Source: Daphnia carinata
Lineage: Eukaryota > Arthropoda > Branchiopoda > Diplostraca > Daphniidae
DNA: 64,000 nt
Assembly: GCF_022539665.2 (NCBI RefSeq)
Contig: NC_081339.1
Span: forward strand, 5,136,017-5,200,016
Direction: 5' to 3'
In this document: piece after piece, positions 21,866 through 36,179 of the stretch
Position numbering within the stretch: position 1 is the first letter of the stretch
How the letters are laid out: each line of letters opens with the position of its first letter
The notes under the pieces: model-generated
Database searches by the model: none
The model's input: the letters and a program-made list of their open reading frames with translations, nothing else
Told to the model about the DNA's origin: nothing
Made by a program: the position numbers and the translations under genes

Positions 21866-24800
21866 GCATAAAGATTCGTTCACTCCTCTCCTTCCTTAAA
21901 ATAAGGTTGTTTTTATTTTAACCTAAAGTAAAAAAAAAAAAAAAACGAAGAGAAATTCAGTTATTTTTCTTTATTAGGGTTTTATTTGCATTAGCCTTGT
22001 AGGCCATATGACACCGAAATGGAATTTTTTGTTCTTTTCATTTTTATAGCAGATTAGCCGTCTGCGCGAAACGGTTGCCAAGAACGCTGTCGATAGTGCG
22101 CGCCATGGTATTCTTTCTTTAGTGTTGTGAACAGCGCGCAGCTCCTTTATTTTTCAAATTTTTTATTCGAAAACCTAATAGTAATTAAGATATACAGGAA
22201 CAAAAAGGAAAAAAAAATGGAAAATAATCGCCGGTTTTTTTTTTTTTAACTTTGTTTTAACTACTCTTATTTTCCATCAGTTATTTTAATAATAATAATT
22301 TCGAGATATATTAATTATTGTAGAGAATCAACAACAATAGCCTATTTAAAAACAAATTTGATTTGCGTCCTTACTATCCCGACAAATTTTCTTTTCTTTC
22401 ATTACCAAAGTTTCCTTTTTTTTTTGCGGCACTTTGTGACGTGCTTAATTATTAATAAGTTAGAGAGAGAAAAAAAGACGACGATATATATTATTATTAG
22501 AACGGTTAACGATATAATTTTCCCCTCCATCTCCCCCCAAGAAAAAGAAAATTGTGAAAAAAAAAAAATTAAATATCGACGTATTTTGTTTTGTACAAGT
22601 TTTTTTTTTTTCTAAGTTAAAACAAAAAGAAAAAGAGAGCGAGATAACGAACGAATGTTTTATTTTCTCACTTTTGATTTTTCCAGCATAGGCAGCCATC
22701 CCCACCCATGCAAAACATAACACACACAGCCCCTTTTGGATTTTAAACTATTATTTAATAATTAGTGAGTGCCTGTTAAGAGCGATCCGCATATATTATT
22801 GTTCTGTCACACACTTGTCGATTGAAATGTTCTCCCTCTCTTTTGTCATTTTTTCAGTTAGCCAATTTCATCTCGTGTGTGTGTGTATGTTGTGTAACTC
22901 CAAAAAGTTTTATGTTATATGATTCCTTGTCCTGTTCTATCAGATGCTGGGAGGGGATTATTCGCAATTTTCTTTGATTCTACTCCCCCACCGTAGAAAA
23001 GGAAAAAAAAAAAAAAAAAAAAAAAAACGTAGAAGAACTGCACGCGTTCAGTAGCAGCAGACTCGATTATCCACAGTTCGAGATGACATCCAAATGAAAC
23101 ATGCCATACAACAATAACAAACACAAAAAAAAAGAAAAAAAAAAGAGATAAATAAAAATAAAAAAATAAAAGCGAACAAGAGAAATTCTTTAGTCTTATT
23201 CCTTTTCTGATGTGTGTTTATCATTTTTCACCTATCGTTTAGAGCGAGTGGCGCTCTCTGTAAACCTACCAACTAGTATGCAAAGTAGTCGATGAAAGTT
23301 GAGAGTTTACGTGAAGACTTTCACGTCCCGAACGTTAAGAAATGTTGTCTCTCGCACTCTCTAGCGGTAACTTGAAACTCTTGTTGACATATCAATGTCT
23401 AGACTTTTTCTGCCAGGACAAAATCAAAGCATTTTTTCTGTCCCCTCAGAAATCATCGACAAAAGAAAAAACATTTATGATGAATTCAGCATCTATTTTC
23501 CGTTAGGATTGCTTTCCAGTCGAGTTGCCAAAACAATACACAAAGGTTTTTTTTTTTCTTTAAGGAACGTTAGATGTTCTTATCGACTCGTCGAAAGAGA
23601 GAAAAGAAGAGTACAAAAAAAAAGAGAGAGACATTGAGCGATGAGCCACTAGGAAAAATGCCTAACAAACATCGGGATGCAGTAGCCAAAAAAAATCCTA
23701 AAATACGGACTGGAGAACAGAAAATGATTTTGGACATTGGCCCATTGGTGAAAACACAACGGGTCGCTTTCGATTACCAAAAAAAGTATGAATAAAAAAG
23801 AAAATCTTTTTCATCCAGCGTCCATTGACACCAAAGTCAGACATTTTACTGGTCAACACACCGACTGCATAGTTCATTGGAACATATACGAATAAACTTC
23901 TTGGCAAAAGGGAAAAAGAGAGACGGAAAATTGTCTAAAGAAATTGTTCGTAACTGAACCAGGGGACCGCCAAAAAGTTCCAAAAGTGAAAGCGTGTGTG
24001 GGTTCGACGCCATAACCCTTTTAAAGGATATTGTACTGCTTTGTGTGAGCGCCATATAACGAACAACAACTAGATCCTCTTGAGGGCACAAATAACTTGG
24101 TTAACAACGAGACACAAAATGCCACTATGGATATAATAAGGACCGAAAAAGAAAGTGAAAGCCAATACTTATTGTTTTCACGAAACAGTCTACCTCTATG
24201 AAGTTCACCTTGGATAACAAGGAATGTATCACCTGGCGGCGATTGATTTCAACACGACCCATGTAACAAGTAATTTCTAAAATAAAAATGGCGTCCTTTC
24301 CCAAGAAATGACAAAAGTATAATTTTTGCAAGGATTTCTGTAGGGATGTACACACACATCAATCAATCTTATCATTATTAGACTCAACACTATAATAATA
24401 ATGACGTTTCATGAGAGGTTTCCCCCCAAAACCAAAAAAAGAGAAATTGATCATGTTTCGCTTTGGTGAATGAGAAGACCTAAGAGTGACTGTTTCTTCT
24501 TATCACGGCAATTTTTTTTTTTAATACTCACGCTATCCCCGAAATGTGTGCGTGCATAGAAAGAATGAAAAATATCCAAACGATAACGCTTCGTGAAACA
24601 ATGGGGGGGAAGAGAAACAAAACAAAAGTTTGTGTCATGCTCACCTCGTCTTCTTTTCACGTTGTTACAAAGAGATAACACCATGACACTTTATCTGCTA
24701 TAAACTTTACGCACGAAACTCTGATGGAAAATGAAGCACACGAAACGTTTCACTGTAACTACTCACGCCAAATGATGGGTCTATTCCCACGTGGTTTAAC

Positions 24801-27540
24801 AGCAGACAGTTTTCACCTCGACTCTCCCCCCAACTCGAAAACACTTTGATTTACCTCTTTTTCTTTTTCCAAGAATTTTTTGAAAAATGGAAAGAGCAGG
24901 GGAAATGGTTACCTTTTTTTTTGTTGTTGGTCCTTGACCGGAACACCGAAGACGAAACAACCGACAACAGCTGGAAAATCACCTTGAGAAAAGTGAAATA
25001 AAATTACAGGAATAGTTTGGGTTTTTTTTTGTCGAAATTCTTTTCTAAAAGTTTGGCTCGAGGGTAAGAGACAAACCCACCATTTAGTAAAAGTTTCTCT
25101 TTTTGTTGTTGGTTATTTTCTTTTTAAGCATATTAACTTTGAGCTTTTACCTCTAGACCTCCATATAGCAACAGAATTTACGTTCCAGCACAAATTGCCA
25201 TTTACAATATGTTTGGAATAGGCAAGTTTTGTACCTGTGTATTTTTCAAGGAGAAAGTGATACATCTTTTTAAATTTCTCAGGTCTGTTTACCTGATGTC
25301 AGTGAGCACAAACACGTAAATCACGGAGACAATGGAAATCGAAACGATTGTGTTGACATGCAGCAACTGTCAAATGGGCGAAATTGGCTCAACGGAGAAA
25401 TCTCTTTTTTTCCGAGAAATGTTTTTTTGCTGTCATTAATGTAAGCAAGTACAGTTTAAAAAAAGAACTGAAACAGCCTTTTCCACTTAACGTGCATTGT
25501 TATTACCGTTTTTCTGGTGCATGATTTCCTTCTGGCAATATGACTGTACACGTCCCTTTTCTTTAACTTCCTTTTTATTTTGTTCACTAGAAAAAGACAG
25601 CAATCATATAGTAGGGATAGTAGTAGTCAAGTATGATAATACAGCCACTTTCACGTACCTCTCCCTCTCTCTACAGAGCTCTCCTTCCCCCCGTCGTGAA
25701 ACGATTTCCATTTCTGGTGAACGCAGGCACTTCTTATGCTGCTCCAATCACGAAACCAAAAGAAATGGGAGAGAAAAGAGACCGACGGGTCAAGCAAGTA
25801 AACTTACCACACACACACACCAGCACTGGTCAAGCTTTCTTTCGGTGATTTCCCAATCCATCACTTTATTATTAATTTTTATTCAAATTCTTTCTCCTTT
25901 TTTTTTCCTCAAGTCACGACCACATAGTTGGGGATATTGTTTCGATTTCCAAGCCACGACGGCTGTTAACTTAAAATGGCTAGTTTTTTTTTCTTTCTTC
26001 AAATCGTGCCTGTGACACAAGAAGAAAATCAAACTGACATAACAAATTGCCATTTCATTACCTGATTGTTGGAGAGTTCGTCGAGCCCAGATCGGTACAG
26101 TACGGCAATTTCGTACGACACAATAAAAATCAATGAACAATCGAATCATACACGCGTCGGGTTGAATGTTCTGCGGTTTCCTGTCCTTTCACTTTTTTGG
26201 CCTTTAGAAGGTTCCAGGTGCCAACAAAGATATTGGAACGCATTGGGAAACCAAGTGTTACATTTCGTTTCACGCCATTTCTCTTTGCTTCGTTTGTACT
26301 TTTTATGTTGTCGGGTGATGATTATCGCAGGCACGTGCAACATGCACCGATGAGCTTTCACTTGTACGGACCACGATGACGTCTGGAACAGAAAAAAATG
26401 GAAAAGAAATTTGGGGTTCGTTATTTTTAATGTTTCTACTGTCAAACAATCTGCAAATTTGAATGAAACAAGTTTTAGAGCTTTTTTTTTTTTGCCTAGT
26501 CCACGCCATTTTGGTGAAATCGCTGTGACATTCATTGATCGTCCATCAACCAAAAGGCGTTTGACTCGGTTTTGGCCAGAAATGCTATTATCGAATCAAT
26601 ATTCCGATATGCACACACCTTTCTTTTCTCTCTTTATGCATTTGTTTTCATCATCTTTCCTAGACACAAGAATAAAGAAATAAAAAAGAGGGAGAAAGAA
26701 GAAGGTGAAAGGAATGGTTCATCTGTAGCCAGCCAGCTGTTTTTTTCCTTGAGCATTTTATTTTTCGGACAGGTCCATCCGAGGGAGGTCAGTAGGTCAA
26801 CACAGCAGCCGATGCTAACAGCTGATGAGGAGAAAGGCTTTAAAAAAAAAAAAAAACGAATAATACCTCTTCAATTTCTTTTCTCCCCCTTGAGAACAAC
26901 ATAGAGAATTAGTGGGGATATTCAAACCTAGGTCGAATTTATATCAATAGAGGATTAATGACAAATACCTTTATGTTGCATCAACGGGAAAATAAACAAA
27001 ATATTAAAAGGAATTTGAAATTTCACTTCGTATGGATTTCCAGATTATGCCTAGTCCTGATGAAGAAAAACAGTCGACACAAGGCCATTAAAACCTTGCT
27101 GGTTTTGACTTTGGAAAAGTTGTTTGGTTACCTTTCGCTTCTTTGATTATCTACTGGAGAAAATTGCTTCCGCCTGTCTCTTCTTCTTCAAACCAATTAC
27201 TGGTACATCTTCCTTCTAGAAAATCTTTAACGTGATGAAAGGACGAAGATGCTTTATCAACAAGTCCATGGCCACGTAATCACATCAATTGACATTGATG
27301 AATAAAAAAACAAGTTGAACAGGTATAACCATGAAAACTAAGCAGAAATTTGAAACAACAAAGAAAAAAAAAAAAAAAACTTTGATCACGATTTAAGAAA
27401 ACATGAAAATTTGTATAGAGAAAGAAGTGATGGGATACCTTGAAGGTACCTCCTACTACCGTATCGTGCGTATGTGTTTTGTTTCTTTCTCCTACACCCT
27501 GCACGCGTCTTCCCAGTCCCCACCCACTTTCAACTTGCGG
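21866..27540. other. Long intergenic region, no gene recognised
   Basis: Starts with the hep 3' UTR. The rest is AT-rich with homopolymers (25 A at about 23003-23027), CA/GT and CT repeats, and no spliced coding pattern, tRNA or recognisable transposon. Probably upstream regulatory DNA of the cuticle gene at its right end. Confidence 0.5.
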
Positions 27541-27558
27541 GGCTCTCTCTCTCTCGCC

Positions 27559-27567
27559 TATATAAAA
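27559..27567 (+). promoter_or_regulatory. TATA box of the CPAP3 gene
   Basis: GCCTATATAAAAGACG is a strong TATA box just after a CT-repeat. It lies about 215 nt upstream of the start codon, with transcription expected near 27590. Cuticle genes commonly use TATA promoters. Confidence 0.75.
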
Positions 27568-27773
27568 GACGTCCAACTTCACCTCATTGTACCAAACGAC
27601 ACTTTGCTAGTTTCGTGTCCAGAGCTCCTCATCGTCTTCCAACTCACTCTCTCTTTTTCACCGTCCAGCAGCAGCCGCAGCCCCGCACTTTTTTATCCTT
27701 CAACATTGCGGGTGGACTTGTCCGTCTTAAGTTTTCAAAAATTCGTCTCGATCCGACCCAAAAGTTGTCTACG

Positions 27774-30225
27774 ATGGCTCGCGTCCTCATCGCCATAGCC
27801 ATCCTCATCGGAGCCGGTAATTTCCTAATTAAATCATTTCATTCATTTTATTCATTTATTTACCTGATTTCCTTTCATTTTGTTTTGCTGCGCAAAAAAA
27901 AGAGGGGGTTGAAAATGAGTTTAACCTAAACGTAGACGTAATTTAAACAGATTTTCAAAGAACTTTCTGGGATTGTCATAAAGAAAATACGCCAGAGGGT
28001 AGTAGAAAACTTTCTCCTCCTTTTTCTTTTAGGAAAGAAAAGGTAATAGGAGGGATGGTGAAAAGAGAAATGACGGAGGGTATTATATGAGGAGAAAGTG
28101 CTTTCTCTTCCACCAACCTACATTTTCCTTTAACCTATTAGTCACTGGAACTGATAGGGGAGGCTAGAGGAAACCCTATTCACACTCGACCCTCTTTTTC
28201 CTCGTCGAAAAAGGCCCAATGTTTGTCTACCTGTTGGTGCCATAGGGTCCACATAGTTTACAAACGAACGTTTTAAGGCCCTCTAGACTTTTGACACTTT
28301 CACCTGAGGCTCAAACATTAGACCGATAGTATTTTATTTTTTCTTTACCTGAGCTCTTGGATATCCTTCGATGAAGGGTAGAGGAACCCGTTTCTTCTTT
28401 CTTATCGTGGCTTGATTTAATTCGAGATAACAACTTTCTCCAGTCTCGCCAGCTTTCACCTTTTTCCAGTCAAAACATTTACTAGAAATTCAAATTTTTA
28501 AAACCTGATTTTAATTCAAATGTTACCTGGATTTCCTTTCGATCACGACAGCTTCGGCCCAGAACATTCGCAGCGATGCGTTTGTTTGCCCGAAGGAAAA
28601 CGGCTTCTTCGCTCACGACATTTCCTGTGACAAATACTGGAAATGCGTAGATGGAGTGGCTACGTTGGAAGTCTGCGGCAATGGCTTGGCTTTCGATGAC
28701 ACCGACCCCAAGAACAACCGCGAAAACTGCGATTACGTCTACAACATCGAATGCGGGGATCGTCTCGAACTTGGTAAGTCCTTGATTTCTAATTAATAAA
28801 AATACTTAATTTAATTAACCAAATCATTTCATCAATAGAACCACCAATCAGTACCCCTCACTGCCCAAGTTTGCACGGAGTCTTCCCCGATGAGACCAAA
28901 TGCGACGTATTCTGGAGCTGTTGGAACGGTGAGGCCAGCCGTTACCAGTGCGCACCCGGTTTGGCTTACAGCCGAGAAAGCCGTGTCTGCACATGGGCCG
29001 ATCAGGTTGCCACCTGCAAACAAGAAGGTAAATAACTCATCAATAAATTCTTTAAAATTTTAGATTTTCTCTGATACGAACGTCTTGTTTTGGTTACCAT
29101 AGAAGTTGGAAATGGATTCGTTTGCCCAGCCACTGGCGATGTTGCCACCGGTGCTTTCAGCCGTCACGCTCACCCCGATGATTGCCGTAAATACTACGTC
29201 TGCATGACCGGAAACGCCCGCGAATACGGATGCCCACTCGGAACCGTCTTCAAGATCGGTCTCGATGACGTCAGCGGTTTCTGCGCTGATCCCGAGGAAG
29301 TCGAAGGATGGTAAGTTTCTTCTTTTTGTTTTCAGCTTATCAATTATTTTTCTCGCATAAAAGAATTTCGCGATGTCCTTCACAGTCCTTGACTTGATAC
29401 AAATCAATGACGAGACATTCAAAATTCTAAAACTGCATGATTTTGAAATCTTCGGTTTTTGCATGATTGGGTCACCCTTTCATTTTTCTCTCACCTCACC
29501 TGAAAGCAAAACGAAACAATTAAAAAAAGAAGAAAAATGCATGAACAAAAATAAATAACCTCGCTAATCCATTAAACCATTTGAAACCCTATAAACCCCT
29601 CCCCCCTCTACACATTATAGTGCCGACTACTACGGGACGCTGGATCTGAATAGCCTGCGCAACACTGAAGTCCAGGCTGGTGTTGCCCCAGCACCTGAGG
29701 CTGCCCCTGTCAGGGTGGCAGCTGCTCCCAAGAAGCCCGTCACCAGCCGGCCATCTTTCCGTCCTCGTCCAGTCACCGAGGTTCTCGTGGTCGAAGAACC
29801 ACTTGCCGATGAGGCCGCTGTTTAAATGGACACAAATTATATCGACATCCACCAACACACTTTCCTTCTTTTGCGCACCTTTCAATCTCGTGCCAATCTT
29901 CTTTTCACTGTATAATTCTGTTTCGAAACAGCAGCAACTAATGACGCATGCGTCAAATCAAAAAAAGGAAACTAAAAGAATTACGTGACGTAAAAGCCAA
30001 CTGAAAAACAAAAAAAAAAAACTACGAACTTTTCGCATTTTCTTCCCAAGTGATGGTTTTTGATTACGGCATCTAAAAAGCAACATGTTGATTGATCCTT
30101 TTTTTCTCTTTTTCCTTGTTTTCCTGTCCTTTTTTTATGTTTTCCCCGTCTCTTCTTTTTATAGCCAAGACTACTATGCGGATAGCGGCTTAGACATCAA
30201 GGCCCTCAGCAAGTTGGGTTTTTAA
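27774..30225 (+). CDS. Cuticular protein, CPAP3/obstructor type, alternative last exons
   Basis: Shared exons: 27774-27816, 28552-28773, 28839-29027, 29103-29310. They encode a signal peptide (MARVLIAIAILIGAASA) and three peritrophin-A chitin-binding domains (ChtBD2), each with six Cys: FVCPKENGFF..., PHCPSLHGVFPDETKCDVFWSCWNG and FVCPATGDVATGAF.... Two alternative terminal exons follow. One is 29621-29825, giving 288 aa with a Pro/Ala-rich tail (CADYYGTLDLNSLRN). The other is 30165-30225, giving 240 aa (CQDYYADSGLDIKALSKLGF). Both supply the last Cys and a DYY...LD motif, and both restore frame. CPAP3 proteins cross-link or organise chitin in cuticle. Drosophila obstructors are the closest named relatives; which one (obst-E, Gasp or other) I cannot say. 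Confidence 0.93.
27817..28551 (+). other. First intron of CPAP3 gene
   Basis: 735-nt intron after the signal-peptide exon, the usual position in cuticle genes. No embedded gene seen. Confidence 0.85.
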
Positions 30226-33200
30226 AAGAACAAGCAGGCGCTCACACAGCGACGAGCAACAAGTTTTCCAGTGTTTGTGTTGGTGTTTTTCAGCTCAAAT
30301 TTTCTTTCCTCACCAATTTTTCCATCAAAAAATGAAGAACGGGATTCTCACAGAAAAAAAACCCATGACCCCTTTTCCTCCATCTTCTTTCCCCACTAAT
30401 GATGGACGTCTAAGGTCATCATTGTCCACGATTCCCCCTCCTAAATTGAAAGAAACCAAACTGTACCCTTGTATACAGCCGCGTGTAAATACAAAAGACT
30501 GCCGTATACAAACAAACGAGTACCTTCATTTATTCGCCAATGCGAAGTTCAGCATGACAAAGAAACTGTAAATCTATTAAGATGGTAGGATATCAATAAT
30601 TAGAAAAACATATTTCAATCAAATCACATCTACGCTCTCACCTGAAATAACAGTAGGCAAGTGCAGTAAACTGTAGTGTCCATATTGACCTCAGATGCTG
30701 GATAAGAAGCAGTTCATCTAGTTCACAATTGGCCTACATATAATTCACTTTCAAAACCATATAAACAAGCACCTAATCAACACTACGCTGCCCGACTTCA
30801 GAATCGTTTTCCCAGTTTGGATCGACAAGAGTTATTACTCAAATGAGCGAGCGAGACGCATTTACACTTCGTTTAAATTCTTGTGGATTTGTTGTGAGCT
30901 TTATTCCACATACGAACTTCGTTTACGTTTTTTAGTTTCCAAATCGAGGGCATTCATAGACGAAAGTAAAGGATCGTCATGCTAGCAACGACTGCTGGGC
31001 TACACAGGGTCCACCCTGACACCCTCAGAATCATATTGTTTAGCGTCAATTATTTCATTTTGATTTACAATGTTAATTTCAATAAACAAGGAAAAAAATT
31101 ATTCTTACGGAAATGGAACTTACCGATGGTATACTATGAAAATTGAGAAGAATTTGTTCTTCCACCCAAATCTACAACACATAATTAAATTACCACAAAA
31201 GAGACACTGATTTTGGCGCTAGCAGACCAATTTCTGTCACGTGGTGTGAGTTTTTCCATTTTAAAGCTTTTTAGGAACAAAGCATTACATAATATTTTTT
31301 TAAAGAATAATTGAATTAAGTAATAAGAAAAAAATTAATAATAATATTTCTTTGTAATAGCATAAAGGACCATTCAGTTTTCACTTCTTTCATGAAGTTG
31401 TCAAGTGGCAACGCCGCAGCTGGCAACTCTGCAAGGAAAATGTGAAAAAATTCCTCAGCAATCAGTGCAACGATAGATTTCGGTGTGGGAAGCTGGAAAG
31501 GGACCTATAGCTTGGTGTAAGGTGTAAGCATAATGAAAGCATGGTGCAAGCTGCAAGGGCGCAAATCATGGGGTAATGGCATGGAAGAGGCCATTTTGCA
31601 AGTGCATTTATGAGTTTGTTGCAAGACATTTGAACATGAGAAAATATATTGGTAAAAATTCTGCAATTCTTTTTTTTATTTCCATTACATTTTGTTACGG
31701 ATTCGGATTGCTTTGACTAATAGCTCCGATAATTGATATTTCAGGATAATGAAAGCCCATATCCCAATTCTCGATAGATTCCCGCGTGCTAAACAGTGAT
31801 CGGGATCTTACCATGAAATTGCAGACATAATCTATGTTGTCTTCTGCATCCACTGCCAATAGCATAACTAACGGCTAGTGGTGTTGGAATGTTGATGGAC
31901 AAGAATCAAATCAATTGGTGTCTGCAATAAACAGGTATGAATTTTATGTTGAATAAAACGTTTGTAGAAGTAAGAAACTATTTGTTCAATCAACTTTTCT
32001 CGTAATCCTAGGCCAACAGTGACCTGCAAACCTCATCATTCTGGTTGCCAAAAGTAGGACCCCATTTTACCAAGATCTATACTTGATGTTGCCAGTTTGT
32101 GGTAAGAGATATGAAGTTGTGGCCTACCTGAAGGTCTTTACAATAGTGATAATTTTAAACAGAAATTAACTGCAAGCTTGTTTGGCTTATGGGTTTTGTT
32201 AATGGCTAGAATGTCAACTTACAACAGGTAAAAGAATAGAATTTGAACTTCGTTGCAAGATCACAAAATTAAAATAGGTAGTTGACCAATATAATCAGGA
32301 TTAAAGTAAACTGGGTCAAATTGATGTCAACTTTCTTTGGTTGCTTAGACTTGTTTTGCCTTATCTTGAGAATTTCTAAGTGATTCATTTCAACATAATC
32401 AAACCAGGTTAATGTCTCATGCACTTTTCAAATTTCCCGAATTGTCTGCCCTCACCAATTGATAATGTTTAGGTCGTTGGGAACAGAAGTGTATTATACA
32501 AGTTTTTGCATAGTCAAAGTTTTTAGTATCTGATTAAGTTCAGATTTTCGATTCTAAACCCATTATTACTATGTAATGGTTTTATTTTAGGGAGAACTGC
32601 ATTTTTGAATGATCGGCCTCCAGAGACTTGGAGTGAGGTCCAGTGGCACATGAAGAAATTTTACATGATTGCAATACCTGGAGTTATGAAATTTTGCAGA
32701 ATCAACATTCTATCAACAGGGTAATTGGTTTTCCTCTTTTTCAAAATTATGATTGCATTGATTTTGCTGCCGTGGAATCAGTTAGAAATCGGTTTGGAAA
32801 CCAAGCCAATGACATAGTTCATTCGACCTTTGAAGTTGTTACCAGTTCCCGTCAGCGACTTCAGTGGTTATACAGCGGTGGTGTTCGGTGGTTTTACTTC
32901 ATTATTTCCGTTCATTATACGCCCAAAGTAAGTTAATTGTATTTTGCTAAGTTGCCGAAATAATCAATTTCTTATCGTAATGAACTTGCTTTTGCTAAGT
33001 TCTCGTGTTCTCATCATGCAAAAAGAAATTGTAGCTTGTTGTTCTCTATCTTGCATTGTCCAAGGTAAATTTTACTCGCCACTTCGACTACAGCATTCAT
33101 TAATTTGCTGTATTGAATTTTTTGCAATATTCGGAAAAACAAGTGGCAATTTTTAATTTTCGTTACTGCTATGATTGCAAATTGCTACCTTAATGAACAA

Positions 33201-35480
33201 AGGAACCACAATTTTTTTTACAGTATTTACTGCCAAGTTTTACTAGTTCATTCTTGCTCTAGATCTTATTTTCCAGTGTGCATGAATGCATGGTCTCAGT
33301 TGGAATAGTGAGCACCCAAAGTTGGGCACTTTTTTAAATCCTTGGCTGTATTAACAGATCCCAAAACCCAATGGGCTCTTGTCAGATTGGAAATCTTTTT
33401 GCTTAACGTTCTTGAGATAGCCATTGTGTTTATCATTATTTTTCTTTTGTTTTTATTTTTAAGGTTTTTTTTTTAGCATTTTCCCTGCCAACTACAGCAT
33501 TATGGGCAAAAGAATGACATGGCTATTGTTCTTTAGGTGTCAGAGTATTTATGTGAAGATTGGACATCCATCAAAGCAAGGATAATCATGGTGATAAAAA
33601 TTTTAAATAAAGCATCTTTGACATTTCTGGTTCTTATTAAATCTAATTTTCTATTTCAAATCAGAAATTAAAATTTATACACTCATCCTTGGAGTTAACG
33701 GGTACTTGGTGTTTTCCCGGTAAGTTTATCATTCAATCGTGTTTCATCACTGCAACCGTCCGAGACCTCATCCAACATCGAAGTGGTTTAGGGTGGAGTA
33801 TTTCATCAGACTCGCGTCAACAGGAAATTTCTATGCAGTGGGTATACAATGATTCCAGTTTTTCCTCCTTGAGGTATCGAATTTGCTTGGGGTATGTTCT
33901 GAGTTGATTGCCATTGAACAAGAAAAATTTACAAGTTCATAAGAAAATGCTTTTCGTTGTTTTTCAGCATTTAAAGTTATAAACAGTGCTTCGGCAATTT
34001 CATAGATTAAAATGATTCCATGTACGTAGATGTTCGTCGTACGAAGATTTTCAGAAAATGGTTCCATTGGGGGGGGGGGGGGGGAATTAATATACATGTG
34101 TATGTTTGCTTTTATTGTTATGGAGCGAGGTTTTGTTAACAAGTTTCGGATAATGTGATATCTTGGAGAATCCGCTTCACTTATACTTTGTGAGTTGCGA
34201 TTAAGCGTAAATTTTATTCAGAACCGGTGATCAACCAGTAGTTTTGACTACATTTATGCGTCTAAAAATATGTTAATATTTATGATATATTATGTATACG
34301 TTGTCAGCAACATCTGTCTTAACATGAAAATTGCTTTTAATCTATGGAACTTATCGAAGCACCGAATATTTAGACGCGGTAAATGTGTCCGTATATTAAT
34401 GTTGAAATTTTGTTAGTATGTCTATGCTTTAGCCACGGGGTTAGAAGCGTTGTATGTATGTTTAATTATATAAAAGTAAACCAAGGAATTTCAATAGGTA
34501 TTTTGCTTACGTAGACAAATAAGTAATTTTTGAAAACTTTACCACTACGTTATTTTATTTCATTTGTCTTTTTCCATTTCTTTGTTATTAGCAGAATTCC
34601 CTTTAGGATATGTAATTGTTATATTTTACTAAGACTTGTTTGAAACTAATTGTTTTCTTTCTTTTTTTTTATTGTAGTGATGTTGAAGACGGAACCGCTA
34701 TGAAGAGGAATTAATTAACCTGGTGTATGCGTTTGAAATCGAACAGCGTCTAAGGTTGTAAACTGAAAAACATTATTCCACCATTGTGTACTCCACGAAA
34801 AAAAAAGACAAGGTAAAAAATACCTTAACTAGCTTTCAGACCCGTTTGAAATGTATGTTTTTGATGATAGATGGCGTGTAGCTGTTCCGTGTGCTCTTCG
34901 AAATCGCCAGTACGCTTTGTGATTTGACGTGTTCATAAACGCTAGTAGTCAATAATTTAGAGTAAATTCATTTTTTTTCTATCGGTGTATAACAGTATGT
35001 TAATTACTAAAACATGCTGGTGGATCAAAACGGTGAAATACCAGAGCGTACTGGTGAGGTTGTATGGAACTGCTGCAACTCGAGCTTAACATGCGTTGAT
35101 TTTGTTGGCTAAATTGCTGATAAACTCATTGTTAAAGCATTGTGACAGCCATGTAATCGAGACACCTAGGGGAGGATTTATCACCTATTTTGCCATGCCA
35201 CGGAAATATCAGCTATTCCGTTTCGGCTGACGTCAACTGAGAAAGGCAGCTGCAATCGAGGTTTCGTTCTGTGAAATTTCTTCGCCAGTTTGTTGTTTGA
35301 GGTATGTTTTTGAAGTATATTTTCCGTTTTTGGCGTAAAGATAAATTTTCGTTGTTGAGATAACCCATAGATGCCTCTTAGAAGTCGGCTAAAGTTTTAA
35401 TTAAAGCAGCATTATGCAACTGTTGTAAATTACAGGAGAAGTATGGCTGAGTATCGTTTTGTTAACCAGCACATATTTTG
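30226..35480. other. Gene-poor 5-kb region, no gene recognised
   Basis: AT-rich. A few splice-bounded open stretches exist (for example 32591-32720 after TTATTTTAG, and 34679-34714 ending in a stop), but I could not chain them into a protein or match a family. They could be exons of a non-coding RNA. A run of 14 G lies at about 34071-34084. A degraded thrombospondin-like segment is at about 30990-31045. Confidence 0.4.
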
Positions 35481-35780
35481 CTTTTTTTATTTTAATGTAC
35501 ATAATTTTACTAACTTTAAAGAAATGTAACTAATAGTTGTAAAATTTTTTAGTGTAAATGTCCATGATTCCAGATTTTGGTTAGGTATTTTATTTTTACT
35601 TTCAGTACTATTTATTGTTGGATTCATTATTTGGATACTTTTTATGTTAACAATATTGGTATAACTGTATTTGCAGGTCTGCAAGCTGTGTCTAATGTGC
35701 TGGCTACGGGAATATGCTGTGCCAGACTGAAATGCCAGCAACATTATGGTGTCAATTTGAATACAAATATATAATATTTG

Positions 35781-35953
35781 CAGTGTCATTCCTATGTTAC
35801 ATAGATTGCCTGCATCGAAGAAAACAGAAAAGCTATAGATGTAGTTGTTTGAATGGCTTTGAAATACTACCAGGAAAGAAGTTTTACTGTAACAGTAAAT
35901 CACAGAGAAGAGAATCTGAGGGAAATGCATTGAAAAGGAATGAACATTTCTAA
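35781..35953 (+). pseudogene. Orphan EGF-like exon, LDL-receptor type
   Basis: After a TTTGCAG acceptor at 35780, the frame reads CYIDC...SYRCSC...GFEILPGKKFYC. This fits the C-x3-C-x10-C-x-C-x-(12)-C spacing of LDL-receptor-type EGF modules (final five of six Cys). It then runs into a short charged tail and a stop. No neighbouring receptor exons are convincing, so this is probably a gene fragment or relic. Confidence 0.35.
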
Positions 35954-36179
35954 GCTCTTTTGTTCTTCTTAGTTGGCTTAGTGGAACAGGTTGGTAGCAC
36001 AAATTATTGTTTTTATTATAAGTAAGAGCAAGTTTTAAACTGTAAAATAAATACAAGTGAAAATTTTTTAAAGGAATTGTTTTATTGTCCCACCTCCACC
36101 ACACAATTCCACCACTATTTTACATACAAAATATTTACATAAATACAAATACATACAAACATACACTTAACTAAGTTAA

